Source of the DNA: Halisarca cf. caerulea
Taxonomy: Eukaryota > Porifera > Demospongiae > Chondrillida > Halisarcidae
Assembly (NCBI GenBank): GCA_963170055.1
Contig: CAUJGJ010000087.1
Location: forward strand, 565,001 to 629,000
DNA: 64,000 nucleotides
Direction: 5' to 3'
Both the position numbers and the translations under genes were made by a program. How positions within the stretch are numbered: position 1 is the first letter of the stretch; each line of letters opens with the position of its first letter. Below the pieces are notes generated by a model that ran no database searches, was not told the origin of the DNA, and saw nothing but the letters and a program-made list of their open reading frames with translations. Shown here one piece after another: positions 12,989 to 24,324 of this stretch.

Positions 12989-15555
12989 ACACACACGTAC
13001 ACACACGTATAAACACACACACAAACACACAATGTACTGTCCTACACATGAAGCTTGTGTAATCTCTCTTGATGTGTACCCTAATTTAATTTGATGTAGG
13101 ACAAGAAACGTAATGGGAAGTTACCTCCTCTTGATTCAGAGGAAGCAATGTCTGCTGTGATGAATCAGGTACTTATCTCCTCACATGTCAGTATTGTACG
13201 TATATGCTACATTGAGGGAAGACTTTGCTATGTGTTTTTGAGAATTTTCACAATGTAAAAATGATGATCGCCTTTTGTATGTTTGCTTCTGTATTATTCC
13301 CTACTGTAGCCTCCAGGTTCTCCGCCGTTGTCCATTCTATCCTTTGAAGGAGGATTCCATGGTCGAACATTGGGGGCTTTATCATGTACACACTCAGCCA
13401 CGATCCATAAGTTGGATATCCCATCATTCGACTGGCCTATTGCTCCATTTCCTAAGCTGAAGTATCCCCTGGAGGAGAATGTAGACTATAACAAAAGAGA
13501 GGAAGAGAGGTGTCTTGAGAAGGTGAGGCTTGCACTCTAGAACTCTATCTCTTGTATTCATTATCTTCTCTCATGTATGGAGTGATAGTACTTTGTTTGG
13601 GGTCATTTGAGTTGCAGGTTCTTTAGTTAAATCTCGTTTGGTGGATTGTATATGCTGTAGAGTCCCTTCGCAGCTAATCTTAAAGGCCTTTCTTCTCTAC
13701 ATCAGAAGTCACTAAAAGCAGTCAATTTTCTATACAGAGAATGTTTCATGACACTAAACATTATTGGTCATAAGGTGTACCATACGTATATACCACAACA
13801 AGCTTTAAATTAAGTGTTTCTATTAATTGCCAATTACCATATAATTTGAACATCCAATCAATTCACCATTGCAAACAATGTCTGCTGAAGGTGTGTGGGA
13901 AATCATTTATTAAACCTATTTCTTCAAATAGAAGAAACGCAGCTACGTATTTACCTCATATATTATATACAGAAAAGGAGTGTTTGCACAATGAGATCTC
14001 AGTACATGTGTGCACTTTTACATTCATGTCATGGTGCATGTGTCTTGTGACTGACCATGCCTACAGACAAGAATGAACTTCCTGCGTATACATACATACA
14101 TACATACATGCCTGCTACATATTGTGCATGTGAGCATTTGGTCATTTTACTAGGTTGAGTCATTAATAAAAACTTGGAATGACAAAGGAGAGTTTGTGGC
14201 TGGTGTCCTTGTGGAGCCCATTCAGGCTGAGGGAGGTGAGAATGCATGTGTCTTCTAGTTCAGTAACTTTGACACAACATGGAGGTGTGCTGCCCCACCT
14301 CTGCAGGTGATAACCATGCTTCTCCGGAGTTCTTCCGAAGTCTGCAGAAGATCTGTAAAGCGCATGATGCTGCCTTCATTGTTGACGAGGTTCAAACTGG
14401 AGGAGGAGCAACTGGAAAGATGTGGTAAGCAATTGATGAGCATTGTACCAATGCTTATATATATATAATATAATATATGCTAATATATTCTTGTTTGCAT
14501 GGCTGCACAGTATGTTTGTCTATGTGTAAACGCAGAAGTCCCTTTGTTCAGGGCTCATGAGCACTGGGGATTGGATGAACCACCGACGTTTGTCACTTTT
14601 GCAAAGAAGATGCTGTCTGGCGGATTCTACCACACTGTCCAAGGAGCACCTTATTTCAAGCAAGTAAGTTTCAGAATCTTTTATCATGTGATGATAATAT
14701 CATCACATGATGTTATCAGATGTTGCGTAATGTGCTGTTGTCTCGAAGTGTGTACATATCGTTCAGTGCACATGCCACATGTACTTTTTCTTATTTTTAC
14801 AGAAGTTTGTTTACGAACATGATTTTCACATTGTGTCTGTGTTTGCTCACACTTGCAATCTTTCCCATGTGATGCATACATGGTCGTATTCACACAAGCA
14901 CATCGTGTGCTGTATCTCCTACTTGGTGATATGTTCTACTGTAGTTCATGATTTACCTGCGCATGTGTTCCATGCATGTAGTGCATCTGTCCATGTCATT
15001 TCTAGCCATATCGTATTTTCAACACTTGGATGGGAGACCCTTTGAAACTGGTCATGCTAGAAGAAATGATTAAGGTCATTAACGAAGACAATTTACTGCA
15101 AAATACAGAATCTACTGGAGAGCTTCTTCTTACTGGCTTAAAGGAGCTTCAGGTATGTACTGTATGTACGTATGTACATTAAATGACGAATTGAATCAAT
15201 TGTTCTCGTGCAGAACGTGCTTAAACGATGATTGTATTTCCTCAGGGTAAATACCCAAACCTCATTATGAATGCTCGTGGTGTTGGGATGTTCTGTGCAG
15301 TGGACAGCGCGGATGCCAAGACTAGAGACAGCATTATCTCAGCCATGAGGAACAAGGGTGGGCATACTGTACACAGTCATTCGGTCTAGCCTGTACCAAG
15401 TATGTAAGTTCTTGGTCTTCTCTCTATTTCTGGCAGGTGTGCAGTGCGGTGGCTGCTCTAAGGTCACCATTAGGCTAAGACCTGCTCTAGTGTTTCAACC
15501 AAGACATGTTGAGATCTATTTGAACACCTTGGACAGTGTCCTGGGGTCCATGTGA
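7705..15555 (+). CDS. ABAT: 4-aminobutyrate aminotransferase, copy 2 (complete)
   Basis: Thirteen exons join without frame break: 7705-7795, 11320-11429, 12149-12266, 12348-12397, 12732-12905, 13100-13168, 13310-13522, 14154-14235, 14307-14424, 14552-14663, 15006-15152, 15246-15357 and 15437-15555; 504 aa, close to the 500-aa human enzyme. Residues 1-30 ([20 protein letters not shown]...) form an Arg-rich mitochondrial leader. [15 protein letters not shown] and RPALGIHPP follow. C164-G-S-C167 matches the CxxC that binds the inter-subunit 2Fe-2S cluster in vertebrate [41 protein letters not shown] and [10 protein letters not shown] (PLP lysine, K360 or K361) are also present. It should degrade GABA in the mitochondrial matrix. 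Intron 1 is expanded to 3.5 kb by minisatellites; the other introns are mostly short. It is a tandem paralogue of the 164-2874 gene. Confidence 0.95.
8189..8250. repeat. (GATA)n microsatellite
   Basis: About 15 GATA units with one GATT interruption, in ABAT copy 2 intron 1. Confidence 0.95.
8651..8862. mobile_element. small TIR transposon, non-coding
   Basis: The left end GTATAACCTACTGTCCAAAA(TTTTTG) is matched in inverted form by the right end, whose complement reads GTATTACCGAACTGTCCAAAA(TTTTTG). This is a terminal repeat of about 26 bp around a 160-bp non-coding interior, inside ABAT-2 intron 1. Confidence 0.75.
8973..10145. repeat. 26-bp minisatellite, about 45 copies
   Basis: The unit is TGACTGCACTGCTGCTCACT(CACTTG). 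Variants CTCGCTTG, CTCCCTTG, CTCGCATG and CAGTCCCTTG are interspersed. There are no spacers between units, so it is a plain head-to-tail array. The period is not a multiple of three, and the ORFs across it are by-products. It lies in ABAT copy 2 intron 1. Confidence 0.97.
10353..10800. repeat. 24-bp minisatellite, about 18 copies
   Basis: The unit is GTGGGTGTGGGGCCTCACAA(TGTA), alternating with a GGGTCAAGTCCCTCACAATG form. A 24-bp period keeps all six frames open (SQCSGCGA repeats on one strand, HYIVRPHT on the other), which explains long ORFs here. It lies inside ABAT copy 2 intron 1. Confidence 0.95.
10802..10876. repeat. fold-back (inverted repeat) element
   Basis: TCTGGCCTGCTTCGACCGTCCCA is followed by an imperfect inverted copy TGGGACGGTTGTAGCATGCCAGA around ATACATGCTGGGGCATACA. 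Its outer AGTCTGGC edge recurs at 25745 and 27619. Confidence 0.75.
11148..11276. repeat. 27-bp minisatellite, about 5 copies
   Basis: The unit GGGAACGAGACTACTGGAAG(GAGGGCA), with a GGGGGCA variant, ends 45 bp before the acceptor of ABAT-2 exon 2. Confidence 0.9.
12942..12986. repeat. (AC)n microsatellite in ABAT-2 intron
   Basis: A run of about 22 AC units follows exon 5 and is continued by CACGTACACA variants. Confidence 0.9.
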
Positions 15556-16533
15556 AGACAGCTGCATGACCATACAGCATGCATCTCATGCGGAACTAGT
15601 ACATTAATTTTGCAATTCACTTTGCTCATGCATCATGCAATCTGCAGGTGTGCATGACTCAAATTTTCCTCATTCGTATACAGTTAGAAGATTTAATAAT
15701 TATTGCTAGTACATTTCTCAGTATACTCATTGTACTTCGTCACAAGTATTGCATGGCGTACTTCACGTACATGCAGGCAGTCTTGTTATATATGTTTTCC
15801 ATGATATGTGGTAAAATTTTTCAGCATAGATAATAATAATAATTATAATATATATTATACATAATTATTACATATATTATACAGTATACTTTTCATAATA
15901 AACTGGATGATCGATGAACAGCAGTCCAGCCAGCAGTTAAATATAGTGCATGGGCAGTCAATGCTCAATAGGCGGTGCATGTAAGTAGGGGTCATGCAAT
16001 GAACGGTCACTATAGCTTCCAAGCGGTTGCCCTATATATAATTTGTTGAAAATTACATCATAAACATTGCACAAATTGAATTTTCTCCAAGTTTAATTCA
16101 TGCAAGAAGTCCTCAATCAGAATTCTCTGCAGCTACGTAGCGCAAAGTGTTTTACTCGTGAAACTTATCCAGAAGTGTCCATTTGCACCGAAACTTCAAC
16201 TGCTCGAAAGTTACCAGCGGCAACATAGCGAGCAGTATAGCTTTGTATTTGAAACAGCAATGTCTGCCCTATATATACATACGCATACGTATATACATAA
16301 TATTATATATAATATTATATATATGTTCAATTGTTATGCATACAATATACTAACTACATATTATATACCATACACTTTAATTTCATATATTATTTCATTG
16401 TAAAGGGTTGAGTTTATTTAGTAGCTTTTTGCTCACCCAGAAATATGGCATGCATAATATAATAATATATACTACGTATAATATGCACAAACACGTTCAT
16501 ATTATGTATGTACTATTCTCATATATATATATA
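15556..16533. other. gap downstream of ABAT copy 2
   Basis: AT-rich 3' flank. AATAAT repeats at 15825-15840 and an AATAAA at about 15896 are possible polyadenylation signals. No conserved coding block is seen; the short ORFs here are AT-rich and repetitive. Confidence 0.5.
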
Positions 16534-16818
16534 CGGGGTGGTCACCAGAGAAAAAATGAAAGAGGGTGGCATTTGCGTCAGCCAGTAGTAGGCTAGTGCA
16601 CAGCTGCCATATGATGGTTTCACTTCTATATTATTTAGTATCTTGTAATGGGGGAAATTCACTCAAAGTATATGATATACACAGTGTCAGTTTTACCTAA
16701 TCTATTGACTCAAAGTATCTGAACAAAGAAGGAATGACTCTACTAAAAGAAAAAAAAATGGTTGAAGCCAAAATTCAAGGAGGGTGGCCCGCCCTGCTTA
16801 AAAGGGCTGGTGAGAACA

Positions 16819-16821
<3 letters not shown>
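16534..16821. mobile_element. hAT-like non-autonomous element, copy 1
   Basis: The left end GGGGTGGTCACCAG and the right end CTGGTGAGAACACTG are imperfect inverted repeats (CAG-GT--TCACCAG). The flanks are TATATATA on both sides, compatible with an 8-bp target duplication. A homologous copy lies at 60622-60933. The words AGGGTGGCCCGCCCTGCTTA and CAGCTGCCATATGAT are shared. No ORF. Confidence 0.75.
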
Positions 16822-16822
<1 letters not shown>

Positions 16823-16853
<31 letters not shown>

Positions 16854-17197
16854 CGTACAGTAGTTCTATAAACACACAAAGTGATTTCAGCTGCTTATTC
16901 ATACACAATGCATACATAATGGTATGCATTAAATTATTCAAGATATTGTACCAAACGTGCATGAAGGACAATTGTTCTAGCCATCACAAGTGCATAAACA
17001 AACACATACATGTGTATGGATACTTTGGGAGTATTCTACTACCCATAATAAACACACCATCATGTACTAACCCGTGCACATGCCAGCTACATACGTGCCT
17101 ATTCAAAACTGAATAAACTTCATAATTCCAATTATACGACTTTGTGTAAGTTTGCCTAGACATATTCTCATGCACATATATATAGCAGTTGTTACAG
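16823..17197. other. gap between hAT-like element and PUS1 3' end
   Basis: A (TA)n tract at 16823-16850, then unique AT-rich sequence that is the 3' flank of the minus-strand PUS1 gene. No gene is recognised. Confidence 0.5.
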
Positions 17198-18520
17198 TCA
17201 GTCAACTTCTTCGGACTGATGGGGTGCACCCGGTGGGAGCTGTGGTACAGATACGGTGTCAAAAAAAGAATGCACGTTTAAAGTAGCTAACCATTCGGTC
17301 ATGGGAGAACAGTCTAGTTCAGCCTCGTGGATAACTCTGTAGATATGTTTGCGCTTGAAATCTCCTATTTCCTCTTCGCATGACAACCAATCCAGTTGCT
17401 CGTGCATTCCATCTTGTCCGAATTTCCTGTTGTATCGATCGAAGTGAATGTTGTCCAAAATAAGATACAAGCCAGGAGCACGAGGTATGTCGATCTTCTC
17501 CCTCTCAAAACTTTTAGAAATGATGTCCTCTCCGATATACCCACGGACAACCGCCAGCATGAGTCCAATCATTTTCCTGATCTGGTGAAGCATAAAGCTC
17601 TGACCTTTTATTGTGACGTTTATGTACTCTGTGTCATCGAGAAGGGTTGGCGTACCACACTGAAACGACATTATGTACCTCTTACAACTGGGATCATGTG
17701 GTTGTTTACCAGAAGTGAAATTGTGAAAATTGTGTGTACCGCAGTACTTCTGGAGAACAGAATCCACAGTAGTAATGACTTCTTGGCTAATGCAGAATTT
17801 TCTACTCATTACTTTCAAATCAGAACAAAAAGCATATGTTGGCAAAAAGTATTCATAAGTGCGAGAATTGCACCAATCTTTACTATTGAAACTACGAGTT
17901 GTTCGGAAAAGCTTCATTACACGGATTTGTGGAGGAAGATGAGAGTTCACCGCACTAATCATGGAAGCTTTGGGTACCATTTTCAAGGACACAAGTTGCC
18001 GAGCAGCAGACACACCCTTGTCAGTTCTAGCACAACGTTGAAATTTAAGCTTTCCCAAATTATCCCTCATCTGTTCATTGATAGCACTGGCCTTGTACAG
18101 GGCTTGGATCAAGTCCTCCTCAATCGTGTCCACTCCAGGGTTGCGCTGCATTCCTTTATAGTCTTTGCCACAAAAGGAAATTAAGAGAGCACATTTTCTC
18201 TTGTGGGATTTAGCATCAGCACCTCGATCCTCTCCTGGATTGACAAATTCCTCACCAGATTCCTCAGAGTCATGTTCAGAAGACACCACTTTCTGCCGCT
18301 TGGCCACCGGCTCTTCATCGCCTTCCTCCGTTGGTTTTTCAGACTCTAGGCATGGTTTGTCGGACTCTAGGCATGATGCTGATGTTGAGAATTTGCTCAT
18401 AGTGCGATTCAAGCTTAACTTTCGTAGCTCATGTACGCTGGTTCCCCATAGCAAAGTTCTCAGCCTCGACACGTTCCACATGTACGCGAAGGGGAAATCC
18501 GAGATGCGAGGGGCGTACAC
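17198..18520 (-). CDS. PUS1: tRNA pseudouridine synthase, PUS1/TruA family
   Basis: Converts uridine to pseudouridine at several tRNA positions (27/28 in well studied members), in nucleus and mitochondria. A single uninterrupted 440-codon exon; human PUS1 is 427 aa. An acidic Ser/Glu-rich stretch (about 50-105) precedes the catalytic fold: ALLISFCGKDYKGMQRNPG (111-129), then RCARTDKGVSA with catalytic D167 in the R-T-D-K-G signature, SFNSKDWCNSRTYEYFLPTY, and INVTIKGQSFMLHQIRKMIG. In-frame ATGs at codons 1, 14 and 41 could give forms with and without a mitochondrial leader (MWNVSRLRTLLWGTSVHELR...), as in the human gene; this is inference. It is divergent from the receptor gene, with 206 bp between start codons. 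The absence of introns contrasts with most neighbours. Confidence 0.93.
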   Translation of the reverse strand: MYAPRISDFPFAYMWNVSRLRTLLWGTSVHELRKLSLNRTMSKFSTSASCLESDKPCLESEKPTEEGDEEPVAKRQKVVSSEHDSEESGEEFVNPGEDRGADAKSHKRKCALLISFCGKDYKGMQRNPGVDTIEEDLIQALYKASAINEQMRDNLGKLKFQRCARTDKGVSAARQLVSLKMVPKASMISAVNSHLPPQIRVMKLFRTTRSFNSKDWCNSRTYEYFLPTYAFCSDLKVMSRKFCISQEVITTVDSVLQKYCGTHNFHNFTSGKQPHDPSCKRYIMSFQCGTPTLLDDTEYINVTIKGQSFMLHQIRKMIGLMLAVVRGYIGEDIISKSFEREKIDIPRAPGLYLILDNIHFDRYNRKFGQDGMHEQLDWLSCEEEIGDFKRKHIYRVIHEAELDCSPMTEWLATLNVHSFFDTVSVPQLPPGAPHQSEEVD

Positions 18521-18726
18521 CAGGCTGTGACGTCATCGCACATGACTGAGAGGAGAAAAACAAGACAGAAGACTCGAGTAGATCTAGAGTCTAACACCTC
18601 TTCACTCGTCACGGACCCAGAAGGATAGGAGTGAGCAAGAATCGTTACTGGGCAAGAGTACCCTAAACCCGTATTTCTCGAGAATCCTTCACTGATTCAG
18701 TTATAACGCTCTCAACTTGTCCGAGC
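18521..18726. promoter_or_regulatory. divergent promoter region PUS1 / receptor pseudokinase
   Basis: The 206 bp between the minus-strand ATG (18520) and the plus-strand ATG (18727) must hold the 5' UTRs and promoter elements of both genes. TGACGTCATCGCACATGACT near 18526-18545 carries a CRE-like TGACGTCA. Confidence 0.5.
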
Positions 18727-18933
18727 ATGTCTCTAAATTTTGTCGTCTTTCTTGTGTGCGTCAGTGTTATTGGTGATGTTCAAGCTATAGACGACAGTAT
18801 GGGCTGTCGTCACTTGACCAACTTGTTAGAAGATCTCCCTCACAGGATAAAAACAGTCAAGTTCAACGGTACGTTGTTAAAACCGACTCTCGTACACGTT
18901 GTCTGCTTATCTGTAGTCTTTGAGAGGTATCGA

Positions 18934-18999
<66 letters not shown>

Positions 19000-20457
19000 T
19001 GTTCAGTATTCCAGCTTCATGTAGACTTTTTTCTCTCCAGGCGATGATGTGGAACAGTTGGTTGTGAATGTGTCTTGCATGTCAGATCCTACGGATTCTT
19101 CAGCTGTTAGCTGGTGCTGGTTGTTCAATGACGCACGTTGTTCTTGTAATGAGACCAATACTGCGTATGCCGGCTCTTCTATTAAGTGGCAAATTCCATC
19201 ATCTGAGCAACCTCGCTATGATGGAACTGTACTAGGCTGCTTCAGAAGTACGCGCCTTATCGAAGCTTTCTATGCTAGTGGAATAGGTTCGTTTGAATGT
19301 TTTGTTTGTGGTGTGGTGTGTTTATAGTCATTTCCACAGCTCTTTAGGAGATTTTCTATCCTTATGTATGAGTCAGAGGTATCAGTAATTATGTTTCTTA
19401 ACTACATACGTCTGTGCATACGTACGTATGTTGTGTGGCAAGACATATGTACATACTAAGTTTTGTCTTTTTATTGCATGTTTGGTAGTTGTCGTGTTTA
19501 GACCTTGTGGGAATGTGCCATTGTAACATTGTGTGAACTAGCATGTGGGAGTGTCATTCATGTTCTGGTACTGCAAAACATGATACCTATTGAGTTGTAC
19601 GTATATGCTGTACATTCTGTAGCAGATGTTTGTTTGCGGCTGTGTATGTATGTGTGTATGTATGTGTGTATGTATGTATATTGGGCTTCTTCAGCTTGTG
19701 TGCAATACTGTTCCTCCTATTCTGTACAATACATGCTCCCTACTTATATGCAGAAATGACAGATTCTGGTAGTGATGAACAAAGGCCCGTAGTGATCGGA
19801 GTGTCCATTACCTTAGGACTGGTCACCACTTTTTTATTCATTGCTCCTTGTTTTGCTCTGTCCTACTGGTCATCAAGGCAAGCTACTCGTCCCAGGCCAG
19901 GACTGCCGCACTCCAAAAGGTGAGGTTGCGGATATCAGGCTGTTTATATTTTTAAATCCATTTCTTGGAATTTGGCTCATTTTTATGGTTTTCTAATGAT
20001 CCGTTTCTCTTCCAGGGGCTCACGGTTGTCTAGCATTGGTTTCCATACTGTAAGAACCATCAAAGAACAGAACATAGAGCGGATAACAACCTTAGGTATG
20101 ATTAACACATACTGTACATACGTAAGTACATACATTTGTAACAATGTGTACATGTGCATATTATACGTACGTAAGTGAAGTTTGTGCACTGTGCATATCG
20201 GAAGCCCTGCTCACCTTGAGTGGACATACGTATGTATGTACTCACATTTGCCACTTGCCATTTTTTTCTTGCTAATATGCACAGTCAATTGTGGATTTTT
20301 TCCACTTGCTCACAGGTAAAGGAGGATTTGGTGGTGACATTTGTAAAGCAAAGGTTAAAGATATCACACCAAGTGATCCAAAGAAGATATTTGCTTGTGT
20401 CAAAATATATGAAGGTGCACATGCACAAACACATGCACACACACACACACACGCACG

Positions 20458-20520
<63 letters not shown>

Positions 20521-22677
20521 GGAAAAAAATCATACGTAGGTGTACATATGTGAGTAATTTCTAGTGTTACAGTCACATCAAGTGTGTGCATCTGCAACTA
20601 TGTACATAAGTATGTAGATTTGTGATCAGTGTGTCTCTCTGTCATACGTGCGTACATGATTATTTTGAAAACTGTTATGTACATAGGTATTCATTTTAAA
20701 GGCCATTTTGTGTAAAATGTTGTGATTTGTTCCTTGCTTCCTAACATGTCCCACAATTATGTGCTTGCCAGCCATGGCTGTTTGTGCAGTCTATATAGCA
20801 TGTGTGTGGTGCGAAGACTAATATTTGGCACTAGCACTACACACATTCCAAATGAACACAAATGGGGGTTCCGTGAAGGTACTTCACTTGCCATTGCTGG
20901 GATTCTCTTGTTTCTTCGAGGTTCATTTCGTTTGATTGCATTTCCTATTTTTGCTTAATAGGCAATTTTGACAGGACCACTATTCAGCAACAAATCGATT
21001 TCAGGAAGAATTTGAAATCTCATGAGAATTTGACTAATTTCTTGGGATGTTTTATCGGCGGCAAAAAAAGTATGCATGTACATTATTGTGTTTATGTACA
21101 CAGAACATGTGTTTTGTATGAATTTTGAGTGATTCTGTTCACTGTTTTGGAGCTGCAGTGGTTTGTTCCGTGCCCTTTACACACTCATAAGTACACAAAT
21201 ACGTACTCATGTGCTGCGCTGTGTGCTATGGCATGAGGTGGTTGTCCCTTCCAGTGATCTTGGTTGTTGAGTTGGGCTGGTATGGGAGCCTCCTACCCTT
21301 CCTGGAGGAGAAGAGCAGAGCCATCTACTTGAACACAGATACAACTTGGAATAAACTAGGAGATTTTGATGACATTCACGAGAGGACAGCTCATGTTGAC
21401 TGTGAAACAAACGGTTTAGAGTCCATCATTTCCAGTGAAGACTACCAGAGAGCATTCCTGGGTCCCATGCGTGAACGCTTGTCCGAGGATAACATGCTCA
21501 TCTTTGCCCTGCAGATTGCACTGGCTTTAGAACACTTGAGCAAATGTGCTGTAAGTGCAACATTGTACATACGTACATATACGTACGTACTGTATGTATG
21601 TACGTACGTACTGTAACTACGTACAGTACATACAATTTGCACTACATACATTTAACTTTGTACAGTAGGTTCCATCCCCTCACAACCCTTACCATGTGCT
21701 TCTTTACGCAATCTTAGGACATTAATGTGTACAATATACGTACTAACGTATGTTCCTCGATACAGTACTGTATACGTATTTGGTACTCTTGTGTGTGTTC
21801 GTTTCCACCTCGTGTTTTGCTTATATGATTTTTGTTTGCAGTACATTTCTACAGTACATACTCTTCTCTCCTCTTGTAGTGTGTACACAAAGGACTAACG
21901 TGTGAATCAGTCTACATAGCAAGTAATTTTGGTTTAAAGGTTGGAGGATTTGATGCTGACATGGACCAACCCGTGCATGTCAATGAGGTAAAGCATTTTC
22001 TTGGAACGATGGAAGTCATGAACATTGTATGACTTTCATTGCATGTTTGTAGATGACTGATGGTCCACTGCTGCAGAAGAAAACAGCCTCTGTGGGTTCT
22101 TGTGCTTTTATCATATTGAGTATACGTACTTGCATATTTGTTACTGAGCTATGCTATGGAGACTTGTTTTCTAGTAACGATTTGGAAGCACCATTGTTGG
22201 TGCTAACTTGTGTACATATGCACACATGTACATATGTACCTGTTGTACACATTTCATGTGTGTGAGAGTGTCGTGTGGTGCATTATTTTGAGTTTGTTGT
22301 GTGTGTACATACATAATAGTGTGCTGCTCGAAAGTGTATGTACTAATGAAGACGAGACTCTTACTTTCCAGCAATATTGTAGAAATACATGTACTGTCCT
22401 GTTGCTGTATGTACCTGGTTTGTTCTGTAGAATCGTTTACTTGCAAAATGGTCACCTCCTGAGGCAATTGAATCATTGAATTTCTCTCAGAGCAGTGATG
22501 TGTGAGTGGTGCATTCTGTGGACAGCCAATTAAATTTTATTCCTTGTGATTATTGCGCAATCTCATCTTGTACACATGTAGCTGGTCTTTTGGTATGACG
22601 ATTTGGGAACTAGCCTCATATGGTAAGCAGATCTACTTGTGCAGATCAACAAAGGTCACATTATTACACACACTTGA

Positions 22678-22735
<58 letters not shown>

Positions 22736-23674
22736 TACATGTTATGTATTATACATCCATGTGTATGAGTGTTTATGTATGTTTGTATTGATTTAAGGTA
22801 CGTACGTACGTACATAAGTTTGTGGTCAACATTTCCAATTCAGTGCTGAATGCCTGCAATGAGTAATTTGTTAATTGAGTTTCACTACCATGGTCTTCTA
22901 GAAATAATGGGGCTTTTACGTATATGTTTGTATATATTTCAGTCAGCACTCTATAGAGTATTGCACACTGAATGTATCACCTGAACTACCTGATCTTTTG
23001 ATGTCTTTTAATGCCAAGAGATGAAGTCATGTTATACGTATGTACTGTGTGCATGCGTGGAACACATGAGATATTGTAGTAGTGGATTCCTCTTACTTGC
23101 TTCACTTTAGTACCTCATTGCAATGCTCTTTTGTTTCACTTGTAGTTGTTCTTTATTGCTGTGTGTCTAAGTACGTCACGTACATACACCGTAACTCACA
23201 AAGACATCCCTGACTTGTCCCTGCATACCTCTGTAGGCTGTGTCCCGTGGGAGGACTTGAGACTGAATGGTTTGGTTAAGCACCTCAATGAGGGTGCTGT
23301 GCCAGCCCAGCCAAACGGTTGCTCAGATACCTTGTGAGTGATGTTTTTTTTTTGCTTGAACCAAGTCAAAGGTTCGTTTTATTATCCTTACTGATTTTCA
23401 GGTATGCTGTAATGAAGAAATGCTGGGTGAAGGATGCAGATGATCGTCCTGGAATCAATACTATTGCTCGTGATCTGAAGAGGCTTGTACGTGTCGACTC
23501 TGAGCCACCAGTAAGTTTGAACATATAAAGTTATGTGCTTGCACCACTAAACTCACACACTTTCCCTTTCACTCTCAGATGGGTCATGACAAGCGGAGGA
23601 GATCAACTCTGCCAATGATCGATTCCAGCCTCACTACAGTGCACGAGGAGGAAGACAATGTGTCCATCAACTAG
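18727..23674 (+). CDS. single-pass receptor with catalytically dead kinase domain
   Basis: Fourteen exons join in frame: 18727-18868, 19041-19286, 19754-19919, 20016-20095, 20316-20414, 20962-21069, 21255-21550, 21880-21987, 22053-22091, 22431-22501, 22582-22622, 23237-23333, 23402-23510 and 23579-23674; 565 aa. Signal peptide 1-20; Cys-rich ectodomain 21-140; transmembrane helix about 141-168; kinase domain 212-534. The Gly loop (G212-K-G-G-F-G217) and beta3 lysine (A-C-V-K241) are kept. The HRD loop reads H382-K-G-L with Ser389 in the Asn position, and DFG reads G402-F-D. No Glu sits at the expected helix-C place. SPPEAI, WSFGMTIWELASYG and the DDRP C-lobe block are intact. It should therefore bind partners or nucleotide rather than phosphorylate. 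The fold is of tyrosine-kinase type, and about 75 residues (near 300-375) are inserted before helix E. Family unnamed; ligand unknown. Confidence 0.8.
18935..18997. repeat. (AC)n microsatellite in receptor intron 1
   Basis: About 31 CA units fill most of the short first intron of the receptor gene. Confidence 0.95.
20436..20519. repeat. (AC)n microsatellite in receptor intron 5
   Basis: AC repeats interrupted by GCACGCACGCAC start 21 bp after the donor that follows the exon with the Gly loop and the beta3 lysine. Confidence 0.95.
22681..22731. repeat. (GT)n microsatellite in receptor intron
   Basis: About 25 GT units after the WSFGMTIWELASYG exon, followed by TACGTACGTACGTAC words. Confidence 0.95.
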
Positions 23675-24324
23675 CCAAACTACTACTCTAATCTACCCTC
23701 TTATTCCTTCCTACTCACCCCAAATTGTTATGTGCGTATTTTAGTTCCCACTTTCCTTTATGTTATGTAGAGTTGTAAGCACTCCTTCAGCTGCTATATT
23801 ATACCAATCATACCAGTCAGTGTTTAACTTACTGTACATTTGGTTCACATTGTAATAATAATTATTATGGGTGTCTATATCCTGTTTTATGGTAATCCAT
23901 GTGTTATGCATGTGTGCATTAGATCTGTGTATCTTTACATACATGGTATGGTTGTGCATATACATACATACGTAGGTCGGTCTTATGTAACTACATCATG
24001 GTAGAATACATAATATTATATATTGTGAACTCATAGCGTGCATACATGCATGTACATGTACAATGTCATATTTTTTTAGATATGCATTTTTATAATGTAT
24101 ATTATGCATGTGTGTGTGTGTGTGTGTGTGCGTGCGTGCATGCATGCATGTGTGCGTACATGTGTGTGTGTATGCATGTGCATGCGTGTGTGTGTGCCAG
24201 AAGTGTGGCCTCATGCACTGAGGACAGTTTTGTAGCACATACCTGGTGTGAAAGGCATGCAATTCTGGCGTATGATCCAGACCTGCAGGTCTCCACAGGA
24301 TTGATACCGACTATACTTAATATA
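23675..24324. other. receptor 3' flank, no gene seen
   Basis: Contains AATAATAATTATTATG near 23853, a (GT)n tract at 24110-24135 and GCATGCATGC words. No polyadenylation hexamer is clear. ORFs here are repeat-driven. Confidence 0.5.

Noticed and set aside
17396..18184. 262-codon plus-strand ORF
   Set aside because: Antisense shadow of the PUS1 coding exon; the minus strand has the conserved catalytic motifs.
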